Source of the DNA: Arenicellales bacterium
Lineage (GTDB): Bacteria > Pseudomonadota > Gammaproteobacteria > Arenicellales > JAHEKD01
NCBI GenBank assembly: GCA_028284225.1
Contig: JANQSD010000011.1
Span: 302,230 to 366,229 of the forward strand
DNA length: 64,000 nucleotides
Direction: 5' to 3'
Positions 27,543-35,789 of the stretch are shown here, piece by piece. Position numbers and translations under genes: made by a program. Position 1 is the first letter of the stretch. Each line of letters starts with the position of its first letter. The notes under the pieces were generated by a model. It made no database searches and had not been told where the DNA came from. It worked only from the letters and a program-made list of their open reading frames with translations.

Positions 27543-29615
27543 ATGAACGCCACTGATTTTAATTTAAAACAAGTTCTTCTGAGGCTATTGCTGGGTGCGG
27601 GTATTTCGTTCAGCATACTGGCCCTTCTGCTGTATGCATTTTCTGATGCCGGTCAGAATATTAACTTATCAAAGCTTATCGATTTAATCCGAAATGTTAG
27701 TTTGTTTGGATTATTATGGTATTTAATTACCCAGCTAATTGGTGTTTGGCTGAGAAGCGTGCGTTACCAGGCGCTTCTGACCGCTGCAGGTGATCAGACC
27801 AAACCTGGATTGAAAGATTTATTTCCAATTACCCTGGTAAGAAACATGACTGTTGACCTATTGCCGGCCAGGATAGGTGAACTGGTTTTTGTAGGCCTAT
27901 TAAAGCGAACCAATAATACCCATATCAGTCACTCATTAACATCGCTGGTATTTGCTACGCTATTCGATATAGCCGTGATATTGCCGGTTATATTTGTTCT
28001 CGCGTTGTTTATTTTGACAGAAAGCCAATTACAGCTTGGTTTGATAAGTGGTGGTTTGATTATTCTTGTGGCTTTGCTGATTGTTTATGTGTTATTGAGG
28101 TTCATGGGGCCAAAGATCAGTAGCATGATTTTTTCTTTTTCAAGGCAACACCCGAATAAATGGCTACAAAAAATGGTCGATTTTGTTGTAGAACTTAACC
28201 AGGCTGTACAGGCAACCATTGCGGGTAAGCAATTTAGCCGAGTTATTTATTTAACCATTGCCTTGCGAATCACTAAATATCTTGGTCTATGTTTGTTGTT
28301 TTTGGGCGTGGTGCGAACAAGCTTTCCACATCTGGCCGAGTTGTCTGCCGGGCAGTTAGTTTCAATACTAATCGCTGGCGAAACCGCTGCCAGCCTGCCC
28401 ATTCCCACATTTTTAAGTTTGGGCAGCTATGAAGCAGGAGCAGCGGGGGTGCTGACTTTGTTCGGCGTAGCCTTAGCAACCGCAGTGCTGATCATGCTGG
28501 CGGTCCATTTGTGCAGCCAGATAATTGATTACAGCCTGGGATTATTGGGCGTGGGCTGGCTATTGTTCAGACCATTATTTGTCAACGGTAGTATTGTTCA
28601 ACCAAACCGCCGGCCTCGTATACAGGCTATATTGACAAGCGTCATCGTGATAGTAGGTTTAGTTGCGCTATTCTATGGCTTGCAAGCAACACGAAAAGCC
28701 TGGTCAATCAATGCCCCGCCTGCGGGCAAGTCAATAGCAACAAGTCTGGATCAGCAACCCATAGCGCAATGGCAAAAAGGGTCCGGATTTATTGTCTGGA
28801 GTTCAAATAGGAACGGCAACCACGATATTTATTACATGAGTTTGCCGCAGCGAAAAATCACCCAACTTACCGATCATCCGCACACTGAAAATTTGGCAAA
28901 AATTTCACCGGATGGCAGTCAAATCGTGTTTCAGCGTGCACGCAAGACCTGGCAGTCATTTCGAGAGCCCGCGCCCTGGGATCTTATTTTGAAAGACCTA
29001 AAAACCGGGGAAGAACGAGTGTTAGTAGAATCCGGCCAAGAACCGAACTGGACGCCTGATGGCCAGCAGGTCAGCTTTCGCAGAGATAATTCAAATGTAT
29101 TTGTTATTGACGTCAATACTTTAGAAGAACAAAAAGTTTATGACAGTAGCGGTCTAGCATTACCCGAACACGCTGGTCTGGAAACACCTATGTTAAATTC
29201 GAAAGGGGAACTGGCGGTAACTGTTCGCGGGCCACTAAGGATGACAGCTGTATATAAGATCGATAATCCTATCCATGTCGGTCAGGGGTGCCAGGTGACT
29301 TGGAGTCCGGATGAAAGTTTTGTCTATTACATTGACCATGGTGGAAAGGGCCAAAATTTATTTAAACGCTACGATTTTAAAGAAGGTAAAAATAAAGTCT
29401 GGATCGATATGCCCGGCGAATATAGTCATGAATACTTTCCCAAGCTCACCCGGGATGGGAAATGGCTGGTTTTTGCCGCCAGCAACGGTGGCCATGAACA
29501 TGATACGGCTGATTACGAATTATTTTTATGGCGGGTCGGAACAGATCCGGTAACCACGAGCAGACTAACCTACCATTCTGGTAATGATAGCTGGCCGGAT
29601 ATTTATCTTAATTAA
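27543..29615 (+). CDS. Fusion of flippase-like (UPF0104/LPG-synthase TM) domain with TolB-like beta-propeller
   Basis: A 690-residue two-part protein. Residues 1 to about 370 form a polytopic domain of the lysylphosphatidylglycerol-synthase transmembrane / UPF0104 family, with YLITQLIGVWLRSVRYQALL and DLLPARIGELVFVGLLKR, the family's conserved R-x-G-E region. After a last helix at about 360-382, residues 395-690 contain repeated PD40/WD40-like strands: IVWSSNRNGNHDIYYM, KISPDGSQIVF, VTWSPDESFVYYIDHGG and KLTRDGKWLVFAASNGG. These resemble the TolB propeller and should lie in the periplasm. I infer lipid or glycolipid handling with a periplasmic docking domain. No aminoacyl-transferase domain of true MprF is present. 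Confidence 0.7.
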   Translation: MNATDFNLKQVLLRLLLGAGISFSILALLLYAFSDAGQNINLSKLIDLIRNVSLFGLLWYLITQLIGVWLRSVRYQALLTAAGDQTKPGLKDLFPITLVRNMTVDLLPARIGELVFVGLLKRTNNTHISHSLTSLVFATLFDIAVILPVIFVLALFILTESQLQLGLISGGLIILVALLIVYVLLRFMGPKISSMIFSFSRQHPNKWLQKMVDFVVELNQAVQATIAGKQFSRVIYLTIALRITKYLGLCLLFLGVVRTSFPHLAELSAGQLVSILIAGETAASLPIPTFLSLGSYEAGAAGVLTLFGVALATAVLIMLAVHLCSQIIDYSLGLLGVGWLLFRPLFVNGSIVQPNRRPRIQAILTSVIVIVGLVALFYGLQATRKAWSINAPPAGKSIATSLDQQPIAQWQKGSGFIVWSSNRNGNHDIYYMSLPQRKITQLTDHPHTENLAKISPDGSQIVFQRARKTWQSFREPAPWDLILKDLKTGEERVLVESGQEPNWTPDGQQVSFRRDNSNVFVIDVNTLEEQKVYDSSGLALPEHAGLETPMLNSKGELAVTVRGPLRMTAVYKIDNPIHVGQGCQVTWSPDESFVYYIDHGGKGQNLFKRYDFKEGKNKVWIDMPGEYSHEYFPKLTRDGKWLVFAASNGGHEHDTADYELFLWRVGTDPVTTSRLTYHSGNDSWPDIYLN

Positions 29616-29690
29616 CTCCTATTGGCCTTTCAGCATAATCTGCAAAATAACCTGTTAAATGAGATCAGGATCAATATTGCCTATTTGGGT

Positions 29691-30629
29691 TTAATTGCCG
29701 GTCGGTGGGAACAATCGGTCGACAAATGGTAAGTCAATCAACAGCAAAAATATCACAATCAGGAAACATAATGCGGTATAGCTGACGAACCCTCTTTCTT
29801 TATAGAGTTTTTCCGGATATTGAACAGGACTGTCTTCCAAGTAGGCTAAGTGCATATACCAGGCTACAAAACCAGCGATAAAGGGGATACTAAGAATCAG
29901 TTCAATTCGATAGCGGATCAGGAAGATTCCAAAAAATAAACCGAATGCAGCAACATAGTACATGATGCTGATCATCAGCCGCTGTTGGTTATAAAACTTA
30001 AACGAGGCACGGTAGCTTGAAGCAGTGCCCTTATCACCAATACGCTCATACTCTGCATAGCGTTTAATGGCCATGAAAAAAGCACCAATCATCCAATAAG
30101 CCATGATTAAGGACAATGGTGTCACCAATTCTGTACCGGTTAAATACCAGCCCAGCAATAGGCGTAATGGATTATTTACCGACTCGGACAACACATCTAA
30201 AAAAGGTTTATCTTTGGTTCGGATCGGTGGGATATTGTAAAAGCAGCCCATTATCCAAAGTGTTAATGCACAGTAAAAAAACGGTTTGTTTATGCAGTAA
30301 GCCAGACCTAGGCCAATAATGGCTAAAGCAATCCATTCTAAATATCCCCAGAACAGATTTACCTGACCCGATGGAACTGGACGATACTTTTTAACTGGGT
30401 GCAACCGATCAAACTTTGCGTCCAGAATTTCATTAATAACGTAATTACTCGAAGCGACAAATCCTGTCGCCAGTAAACCTAAAATGGTGGGCACTACAAT
30501 CGACCATATATTCAATGATCGATCCAGATACAGAGCAACAATTATGCCCGGGATCATGAAAACATTTTTAAACCAGTGATCGAATCGGGCTATTTTTATA
30601 TATGGCATCAATGACTGCATTAACGACAT
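29691..30629 (-). CDS. UbiA-family prenyltransferase (DPPR synthase-like)
   Basis: A 312-residue integral membrane protein with about nine helices. The two Asp-rich prenyl-diphosphate motifs are NEILDAKFDRLHPVKKYRP (near residue 75) and a second, YNIPPIRTKDKPFLDVLSES (near 140). The combination of HPVKKYRPVPSG and RTKDKPFLDV is typical of decaprenyl-phosphate phosphoribosyltransferase-like UbiA proteins rather than UbiA, CyoE or MenA. It may load a phosphoribosyl or other group onto polyprenyl phosphate for glycan synthesis. I chose the ATG at 30629 because an upstream GTG at 30674 would place a TATAAT box inside the coding region. Confidence 0.65.
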   Translation of the reverse strand: MSLMQSLMPYIKIARFDHWFKNVFMIPGIIVALYLDRSLNIWSIVVPTILGLLATGFVASSNYVINEILDAKFDRLHPVKKYRPVPSGQVNLFWGYLEWIALAIIGLGLAYCINKPFFYCALTLWIMGCFYNIPPIRTKDKPFLDVLSESVNNPLRLLLGWYLTGTELVTPLSLIMAYWMIGAFFMAIKRYAEYERIGDKGTASSYRASFKFYNQQRLMISIMYYVAAFGLFFGIFLIRYRIELILSIPFIAGFVAWYMHLAYLEDSPVQYPEKLYKERGFVSYTALCFLIVIFLLLIDLPFVDRLFPPTGN

Positions 30630-30660
30630 CTTATTTGTTGTCCAAATTTTAAAGCGCGCG

Positions 30661-30668
30661 ATTATATC
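30661..30668 (-). promoter_or_regulatory. -10 box for the UbiA-family gene
   Basis: On the minus strand TGATATAATCGCGCG reads as a perfect TATAAT with a GC-rich discriminator, about 30 bases before the chosen ATG at 30629. No strong -35 was identified. Confidence 0.45.
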
Positions 30669-30679
30669 ACGCACTTTTA

Positions 30680-31126
30680 TTATGACGACCGGTAACGGCT
30701 ATTAAAATCAAAATATAATAAGCTGTAAATGAAGCAAAATATAATGATGCAGACACTGGGAAGATGGAACAGGTTGGTCAGTTGCTGCCCACTGGAGCGA
30801 GCCAGAATGACTGACAAATCACCTAACAAGGCCGTGATTATTAGCAATACTAAAATGAAGATCAACCAGCCGGGCATGGACGTGAAGATCATTTTTATCG
30901 GGTTCTTGTCAGATTTTTTTGCCAGCCTGAAGTAAACGCAAACCGCAAAAAAGAGCGCTACCATTAGGCTGATCAGCTGAACCATAGCCAGCTTTTCCAG
31001 TGTTTGTGTTTCTGCACCAATGAACTGGGTCAATATCACCGCAAAGGAAAGCAGAGTTCCCAGTGTTGTGATCAGCAAGGTTGTTACAGCCAGCATAGAA
31101 TTATCTTTGCAAAAAAACGTTAACAT
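30680..31126 (-). CDS. Four-helix membrane protein, unknown
   Basis: A 148-residue protein with four hydrophobic segments: MLAVTTLLITTLGTLLSFAVIL, MVQLISLMVALFFAVCVYF, GWLIFILVLLIITALLGDLSV and SVCIIIFCFIYSLLYF. No motif that I recognise. It ends about 50 bases before the UbiA-family start on the same strand. An internal ATG at residue 11 (MLAVTTLL) is an alternative start. Function unknown. Confidence 0.55.
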   Translation of the reverse strand: MLTFFCKDNSMLAVTTLLITTLGTLLSFAVILTQFIGAETQTLEKLAMVQLISLMVALFFAVCVYFRLAKKSDKNPIKMIFTSMPGWLIFILVLLIITALLGDLSVILARSSGQQLTNLFHLPSVCIIIFCFIYSLLYFDFNSRYRSS

Positions 31127-31250
31127 AATTGCCTTATCTGGTTGCTGTCAAGCTAAGCTTAAGTATTGCCAGCGTAACTGGTATAGTAAGCTCTATTGAA
31201 CTGTTATGCGGTTAAATAGACTAAATCTGTAAATCCATTAAGCTGATAAT

Positions 31251-31892
31251 ATGATGCTCAGAGCCAATCACAGCCCTCAAAAACGGCGCCAAAACCTTGA
31301 TAAGGATCCAATTGCTGAGGATGAATTAAGCCATCTCAGGTCCGGATTAAAGCAGATCCATCGTAATTACCTGAATTACATTGCAGCGCTGATTGTTTTG
31401 GCTGCCGGTGTGTCGTATCGAGTTTTGAGCCTTGATTTTGCGGTCGGCATTGAGTTGTTTGAAGTGAGCCTGAATATCGGCTTGTGGATAGGATTGTTCA
31501 CCGGTTTTATGGCTAATGGTAATAAGCAACGTCGAATTCGAATTTCGATTGTCAGTATCTGTGTAAGCGCATCAGCAAGTCTGTTTGCTGCCATGCTTGT
31601 GGTATTGCTGCAAGGTTATATGGCCAGTTGGGTGATGAGTATCAATATCTTGGCTAGTGCATTGGGCAGTATGTGGGTGCTGACCTATTATGACGAAGTG
31701 GTTCAAGCTCTCGAATCATTGGAGTATGTTAATGAAAAGCAGTTGTTATTCGTTAATAAAGCTGCTGGTTACTTTGAGGAACTTGAAGATTTCAGGTTAA
31801 AAATCGAACAACAGGGCCGCAAACCATTAGTCGCAGAATACCAGGCTATTTTGGATTGGATACATTACAAAGCCAATGTCAACAATAAATGA
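31251..31892 (+). CDS. Membrane protein with cytoplasmic helical ends, unknown
   Basis: A 213-residue protein. A charged N-terminus of about 40 residues precedes four hydrophobic helices (NYIAALIVLAAGVSYRVL, VSLNIGLWIGLFTGFMA, ISIVSICVSASASLFAAMLVV, WVMSINILASALGSMWVL), and a charged helical C-terminus of about 70 residues follows (VVQALESLEYVNEKQ ...). No family is recognised. It is followed after 42 bases by a GST gene on the same strand. Confidence 0.6.
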   Translation: MMLRANHSPQKRRQNLDKDPIAEDELSHLRSGLKQIHRNYLNYIAALIVLAAGVSYRVLSLDFAVGIELFEVSLNIGLWIGLFTGFMANGNKQRRIRISIVSICVSASASLFAAMLVVLLQGYMASWVMSINILASALGSMWVLTYYDEVVQALESLEYVNEKQLLFVNKAAGYFEELEDFRLKIEQQGRKPLVAEYQAILDWIHYKANVNNK

Positions 31893-31934
31893 GACCTCTA
31901 AATGGTTTAGCCGCACACCTTCAAAAGGAAAACT

Positions 31935-32660
31935 ATGTTAACTCTTTATCAATTTCCAATTTCCCATTTTTGTGAAAAAGCCCGATGGGCGTTGGACTAC
32001 AAAGACATTGAACATCAAAAGGTCACATTATTACCAGGCTTGCACGTTGGTAAAATGAAAAAGCTGGCGGGTCGCAGCAGTGTACCGGTGTTAAAACATG
32101 GGGACTCTATTATCCACGGTTCATCAGAAATTATCGATCATTTGGATTTGAAATTTGACTGGAACAGGTTGACACCAATCGATGAAGATCAAAAGCGCAA
32201 GGCACGTGAATGGGAAGAATTTGCGGACAAAAATCTTGGGCCTCAGGTCAGACTCGTGGTTTATCATATTATGCTGGATTATCCTGACCTCTTAATTCCT
32301 TTTTTTACTCAAGACGGACCCTGGTACGGAGCATTTTTGATGAAAAAAATGTTTCCAAAATTACGAGATAAAATGCGTAATCTCATGAAAATCAACGAGC
32401 AAACAGCTGCGAAGAGTAACGAGCAACTGGTTAAAGTTGTTGATGATCTGGCCAATCATTATGCCAATCACGAATTTATGATCGGCAATGAATTCAGTCG
32501 CGCAGACCTGACAGCTGCCGCCTTACTGGCTCCCATTGTTATGCCTGATAAATATGGTGTTGCCTGGCCGGTTGAAATTCCCCAGAGAATGCAGGAGTTT
32601 ATTTCTCAGTTTGACGGCAAGCTTGATTGGGTCAATCGTTTGTACGACAGCTACAGATAA
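31935..32660 (+). CDS. Glutathione S-transferase family protein
   Basis: A 241-residue protein with an N-terminal thioredoxin-like GST domain: MLTLYQFPISHFCEKARWALDYK with a Ser-x-x-Cys-type active site, then SSVPVLKHGDSIIHGSSEIIDHL, the cis-Pro and the Glu-Ser glutathione site. The C-terminal helical domain includes FMIGNEFSRADLTAAALLAP, the conserved N-capping box. Substrate unknown. An AAAAGGAAAA ribosome site precedes the ATG. Confidence 0.85.
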   Translation: MLTLYQFPISHFCEKARWALDYKDIEHQKVTLLPGLHVGKMKKLAGRSSVPVLKHGDSIIHGSSEIIDHLDLKFDWNRLTPIDEDQKRKAREWEEFADKNLGPQVRLVVYHIMLDYPDLLIPFFTQDGPWYGAFLMKKMFPKLRDKMRNLMKINEQTAAKSNEQLVKVVDDLANHYANHEFMIGNEFSRADLTAAALLAPIVMPDKYGVAWPVEIPQRMQEFISQFDGKLDWVNRLYDSYR

Positions 32661-32693
32661 TAATCTGAACAATTAATTTCTTAGCTGATTTAA

Positions 32694-33167
32694 ATGTTTG
32701 CAATTCGTATTAATCCTGTTGATTTTGATGACTGGGCAGGCTTACTCAACTTGCTTCACGAGTCATTTGCTTATATGAATGATCGTATCGACCCGCCTTC
32801 GTCCTTGCATAAACTTGATCTTGACGGGATAGAGTCCAAGGCTAAGCAAGAAAACCTAATTGTTATTAGTAAAGATGGGCTTTTAGCCGGCTGTGCATTC
32901 TTCAAACCACTAGGCGATGCTATGTATATTGGTAAAGTTGCCGTATCAAGCGAGTTTCGACAACAAGGTTTAGCCAAAGCCATGTTCGACGAAATTGAAA
33001 AAATAGCTGTTATTAAAAACATTGAGCGTTTGCAATTGGAAACACGTGTTGAATTAATAGAAAACCATCAAACATTTAGGACTATGGGCTTTAAAAAAGT
33101 CGCTGAGACCGCTCACCCCGGCTATGATCGAGCCACCAGTATCATCATGGAAAAAATGATTGATTGA
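32694..33167 (+). CDS. GNAT family N-acetyltransferase
   Basis: A 157-residue GCN5-related acetyltransferase. The acetyl-CoA pyrophosphate loop is VSSEFRQQGLAKAMFDEIE (about 84-102), with the GKVAV strand before it and LIENHQTFRTMGFKKVAE after it, the canonical end of the fold. The substrate cannot be predicted. It lies 33 bases after the GST gene and is probably co-transcribed with it. Confidence 0.85.
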   Translation: MFAIRINPVDFDDWAGLLNLLHESFAYMNDRIDPPSSLHKLDLDGIESKAKQENLIVISKDGLLAGCAFFKPLGDAMYIGKVAVSSEFRQQGLAKAMFDEIEKIAVIKNIERLQLETRVELIENHQTFRTMGFKKVAETAHPGYDRATSIIMEKMID

Positions 33168-33229
33168 AGTGTAAAAACTTGAACTCAATAGGACAGATTC
33201 AAATATTAAGTTCAATATTGCTTTACACT
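33168..33229. repeat. Imperfect inverted repeat
   Basis: AGTGTAAA (33168-33175) and TTTACACT (33222-33229) form the ends, with ACTTGAACT and AAGTTCAA as inner partners. It begins right after the GNAT stop, at the border of the accessory block. It may be a weak transcriptional stem or a tiny repeat; no T-run follows. Confidence 0.4.
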
Positions 33230-33305
33230 GAATGCCCGAGTTTTGCCCTAAGGAGATGCAGAATCAATCTTACGAGAGAGGTAGTTCGAGTCATTTTCAC
33301 TCTTG

Positions 33306-34253
33306 CTAACTTATTGATCGAAGTGCTCTTGCAATCTCACGCAAGTGATTGTGTCCAGTACCGCAACAACCGCCGAAGATATCCATGTGAGGGTAGCGGT
33401 CTGATAGACTCCGCACCTGTGATCCAAGCTCTACTGGATTACCATCTTCGATATGGCCCAGTTTACACAAGGCAATTTTATCCATCTTAGAAGCATTTGG
33501 CCGTACGCCCCGTAGACGCTTTATCCAGTCTTTGTTTTCGATTGCAGGCTCGTATTCAAGTGGGTGTGAACAATTTAATAAATAAAAGTCGGGAGCGTGG
33601 CTGCCGCACTGATCATCGATATCGATGATCGCTTCGCCAAGACTCGGGCCAGATTTTAGTCGATACGTACTATCTATCGTCAGCGAAACCGACAGGGGCA
33701 AACCAATTTTTGCTGCTGCGCGAGCAGCCCCAATTGATTCAGGAACATTGTTGAAAGTCATTGCACTGACAAAGTCAACGTTAGCTACTTTTAACGTTTC
33801 TAACTGTACAGAGTGATAGTCCTCAGCGCTTTCTGCAGTTATCTCCTTGTTTAAGCTATAGGCATCACCACGTGGACCGAGAATACCGCCGATGAATAGA
33901 TTAGGAATTTGTTCCTTGTACTCTTTGGCTATATCACGTAAGAATTCAATGGCGGATATGTTTGCATCTGCCAGTGACCGGGCTGAGTAACCAAGCTTAC
34001 TACCCCAGTCAGGGCTCGCCCGATAGTCTAATCCGGATAACATAAACGAAAGGCCGAATTCTGCGGCCACATCAAGCTGTTCGGTAAACATTCTGCGCAT
34101 TGCTGGAACGGCTTTGGGGTTTTTTAGTAAAGGAAACATCGTAAACTCGGGTAGTTCAAATCCATGACGATACATGATTTCTGTTTCAGATCCCCCCTCT
34201 GTAAGGTAAATATTCCCTGAAGATAGTGTTGGAAAAGGAGATTTAATACTCAT
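33306..34253 (-). CDS. Homocysteine S-methyltransferase family protein
   Basis: A 315-residue (beta/alpha)8 methyltransferase domain. The start EGGSETEIMYRHG (residue ~17) matches the family, and the zinc ligands are the Cys in LLNCSHP and the Cys pair in FGGCCGTGHNHL near the C-terminus. It resembles MmuM-type enzymes, which move a methyl group from S-methylmethionine or a betaine to homocysteine. The methyl donor is not determinable. I used the ATG at 34253, one base after the stop of the upstream oxidase gene, rather than the longer in-frame ORF, which would overlap that gene. Confidence 0.8.
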   Translation of the reverse strand: MSIKSPFPTLSSGNIYLTEGGSETEIMYRHGFELPEFTMFPLLKNPKAVPAMRRMFTEQLDVAAEFGLSFMLSGLDYRASPDWGSKLGYSARSLADANISAIEFLRDIAKEYKEQIPNLFIGGILGPRGDAYSLNKEITAESAEDYHSVQLETLKVANVDFVSAMTFNNVPESIGAARAAAKIGLPLSVSLTIDSTYRLKSGPSLGEAIIDIDDQCGSHAPDFYLLNCSHPLEYEPAIENKDWIKRLRGVRPNASKMDKIALCKLGHIEDGNPVELGSQVRSLSDRYPHMDIFGGCCGTGHNHLREIARALRSIS

Positions 34254-34254
34254 T

Positions 34255-35643
34255 TCATGCCGCCGGTTTAATATTCTGGTTAAAACGAAACCGATTTTCT
34301 GGATCATACTTAGTCTTAATTTCAACCAACCGTTGATAGTTCTCACCAAAGCTCGTTCGGGTCAATGCTTCATTATCTTCACCATGACCAGGAAAATTTA
34401 AATAGACACGACCGTGGTGGCCAAAATGTTCGGCACTGGCCCATCCGTCCCGAGACCATGCTATGTTTACTTCATCATATTTAGAATCTGACCAAACACC
34501 ATCTAGAGAGTACATCCATCCCATGGAGCGATCCCCGAATGCAGTGGCATCGGCAGCAACATCCGCAGTTTTTCCCCCGAAATTCCACAAAGACGAAATT
34601 GAATTATCAGAAGGTGCCAACGCAGCGTTTCTCATTGCCAAATCGATCATGTCATCAGAAAGATCAGTTAGATAGCGTGCCTTCCAGTAACACCGATAGT
34701 CCCCAACTGGCATTAAGGTGTCAAAAAGTTGTTGCACCTCACAATAGTTCATTCGCCCTGAAAAATCGGTCACCATAGTCTCCAGTTCCCGTAGTGGTTG
34801 TAACAACTTTTCTCCTTCAGCCGCATCCCCGTTATAGATACAGGCTAATGTGTAAACGCGCTTTCCCCAATATTCCTCGGGAAAATCTTCTCCGCCAGCA
34901 GTGGAAAACTCACAAAGTGAACCGACACAGTCGCTGTGATTGGTTAAAAAATCACGCCAAGCGCGAATTGGACCTGGTCCATCTTCAAGTGCATATATAG
35001 GAGCTGCAAACATGACTTCCGGTCCAATTGGATGCAACTCAAAAACAAACCGTACAACCACGCCAAAATTACCGCCCCCGCCTTTAAGTGCCCAAAGTAG
35101 ACCAGCATTTTCGTCATCATTTGCATGTAACAGTCTACCGTCAGCCGTGACCACATCTGCAGCAACAAGATTATCAATGGACAACCCATGCTTTGCACGC
35201 AGCCAGCCGATCCCGCCGGATAGTGTTAAACCAGCTACACCTGTATCCGAAATAAGCCCGCCTGGTGTAGCCAAACCATGGGCTTGGCTGGCTGCGTCAA
35301 CATCCCGCCACAGTGCGCCACCTTCTACTGTTGCCATACGTCGCTCTACATCCATCTCGACATTGCGCATGTTGCTTAAATCAATCATTACACCATCATC
35401 ACAGACTGCATGTCCTGCAACATTGTGCCCGCCAGCCCGAATGGAAATTGGTAGGTCTTTTGCACTAGCAAACTTTACTGCCGAAATCACATCCTCGGTA
35501 TTTGAACAACGTGCAATCAAAACAGGGCGCCGATCAATCATGGCATTCCAAACTGATCTTGCCTCATCATACTTTGCATCCTCTGGTGTAATAATTTCAC
35601 CCGAAAACCCTTTTTGTTCCAATTTATTTATTTGCGAAACCAT
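34255..35643 (-). CDS. FAD-linked oxidase with berberine-bridge C-terminus
   Basis: A 462-residue VAO-type flavoprotein. The N-terminal FAD domain has SIRAGGHNVAGHAV, in which the His is the usual covalent 8-alpha attachment site, and TGVAGLTLSGGIGWLRAKHG. The second Cys attachment site of bicovalent enzymes is absent. The C-terminal BBE segment is KTKYDPENRFRFNQNI. Relatives oxidise sugars, aminodeoxyhexoses or alkaloid-like compounds. Here it shares an operon with a homocysteine methyltransferase, one base apart, and is divergent from a GlxA-like regulator, which probably controls it through the palindrome at 35733-35759. Confidence 0.85.
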   Translation of the reverse strand: MVSQINKLEQKGFSGEIITPEDAKYDEARSVWNAMIDRRPVLIARCSNTEDVISAVKFASAKDLPISIRAGGHNVAGHAVCDDGVMIDLSNMRNVEMDVERRMATVEGGALWRDVDAASQAHGLATPGGLISDTGVAGLTLSGGIGWLRAKHGLSIDNLVAADVVTADGRLLHANDDENAGLLWALKGGGGNFGVVVRFVFELHPIGPEVMFAAPIYALEDGPGPIRAWRDFLTNHSDCVGSLCEFSTAGGEDFPEEYWGKRVYTLACIYNGDAAEGEKLLQPLRELETMVTDFSGRMNYCEVQQLFDTLMPVGDYRCYWKARYLTDLSDDMIDLAMRNAALAPSDNSISSLWNFGGKTADVAADATAFGDRSMGWMYSLDGVWSDSKYDEVNIAWSRDGWASAEHFGHHGRVYLNFPGHGEDNEALTRTSFGENYQRLVEIKTKYDPENRFRFNQNIKPAA

Positions 35644-35732
35644 CTGTTTTTTACAGTTATTGAATTCACTATAAATGCTACGCTGTTGAAAAATTATATC
35701 TAGTGGCGTTACTGTAAATTTGATGCCGTAAT

Positions 35733-35759
35733 TGACATATTAAAATGGCAAATATGTCA
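35733..35759. promoter_or_regulatory. 9-9-9 bp palindromic operator candidate
   Basis: TGACATATT (35733-35741) and AATATGTCA (35751-35759) are perfect inverted copies around a 9-bp spacer. The site lies midway between divergent genes and overlaps a TTGACA that could act as -35 for the AraC-type gene. It may bind that regulator or another dimer. Confidence 0.6.
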
Positions 35760-35789
35760 TAATAGTGCTGAATTAGACACAATCAAGCC

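Noticed and set aside
33164..33490. Plus-strand ORF between the GNAT and the methyltransferase
   Set aside because: It overlaps the C-terminal zinc-site codons of the homocysteine methyltransferase in antisense and has no family features.
34940..35674. Long plus-strand ORF (244 codons) antisense to the oxidase gene
   Set aside because: Ser/Pro/Arg-rich low-complexity translation without domains. It lies wholly opposite a well-supported flavoprotein gene.
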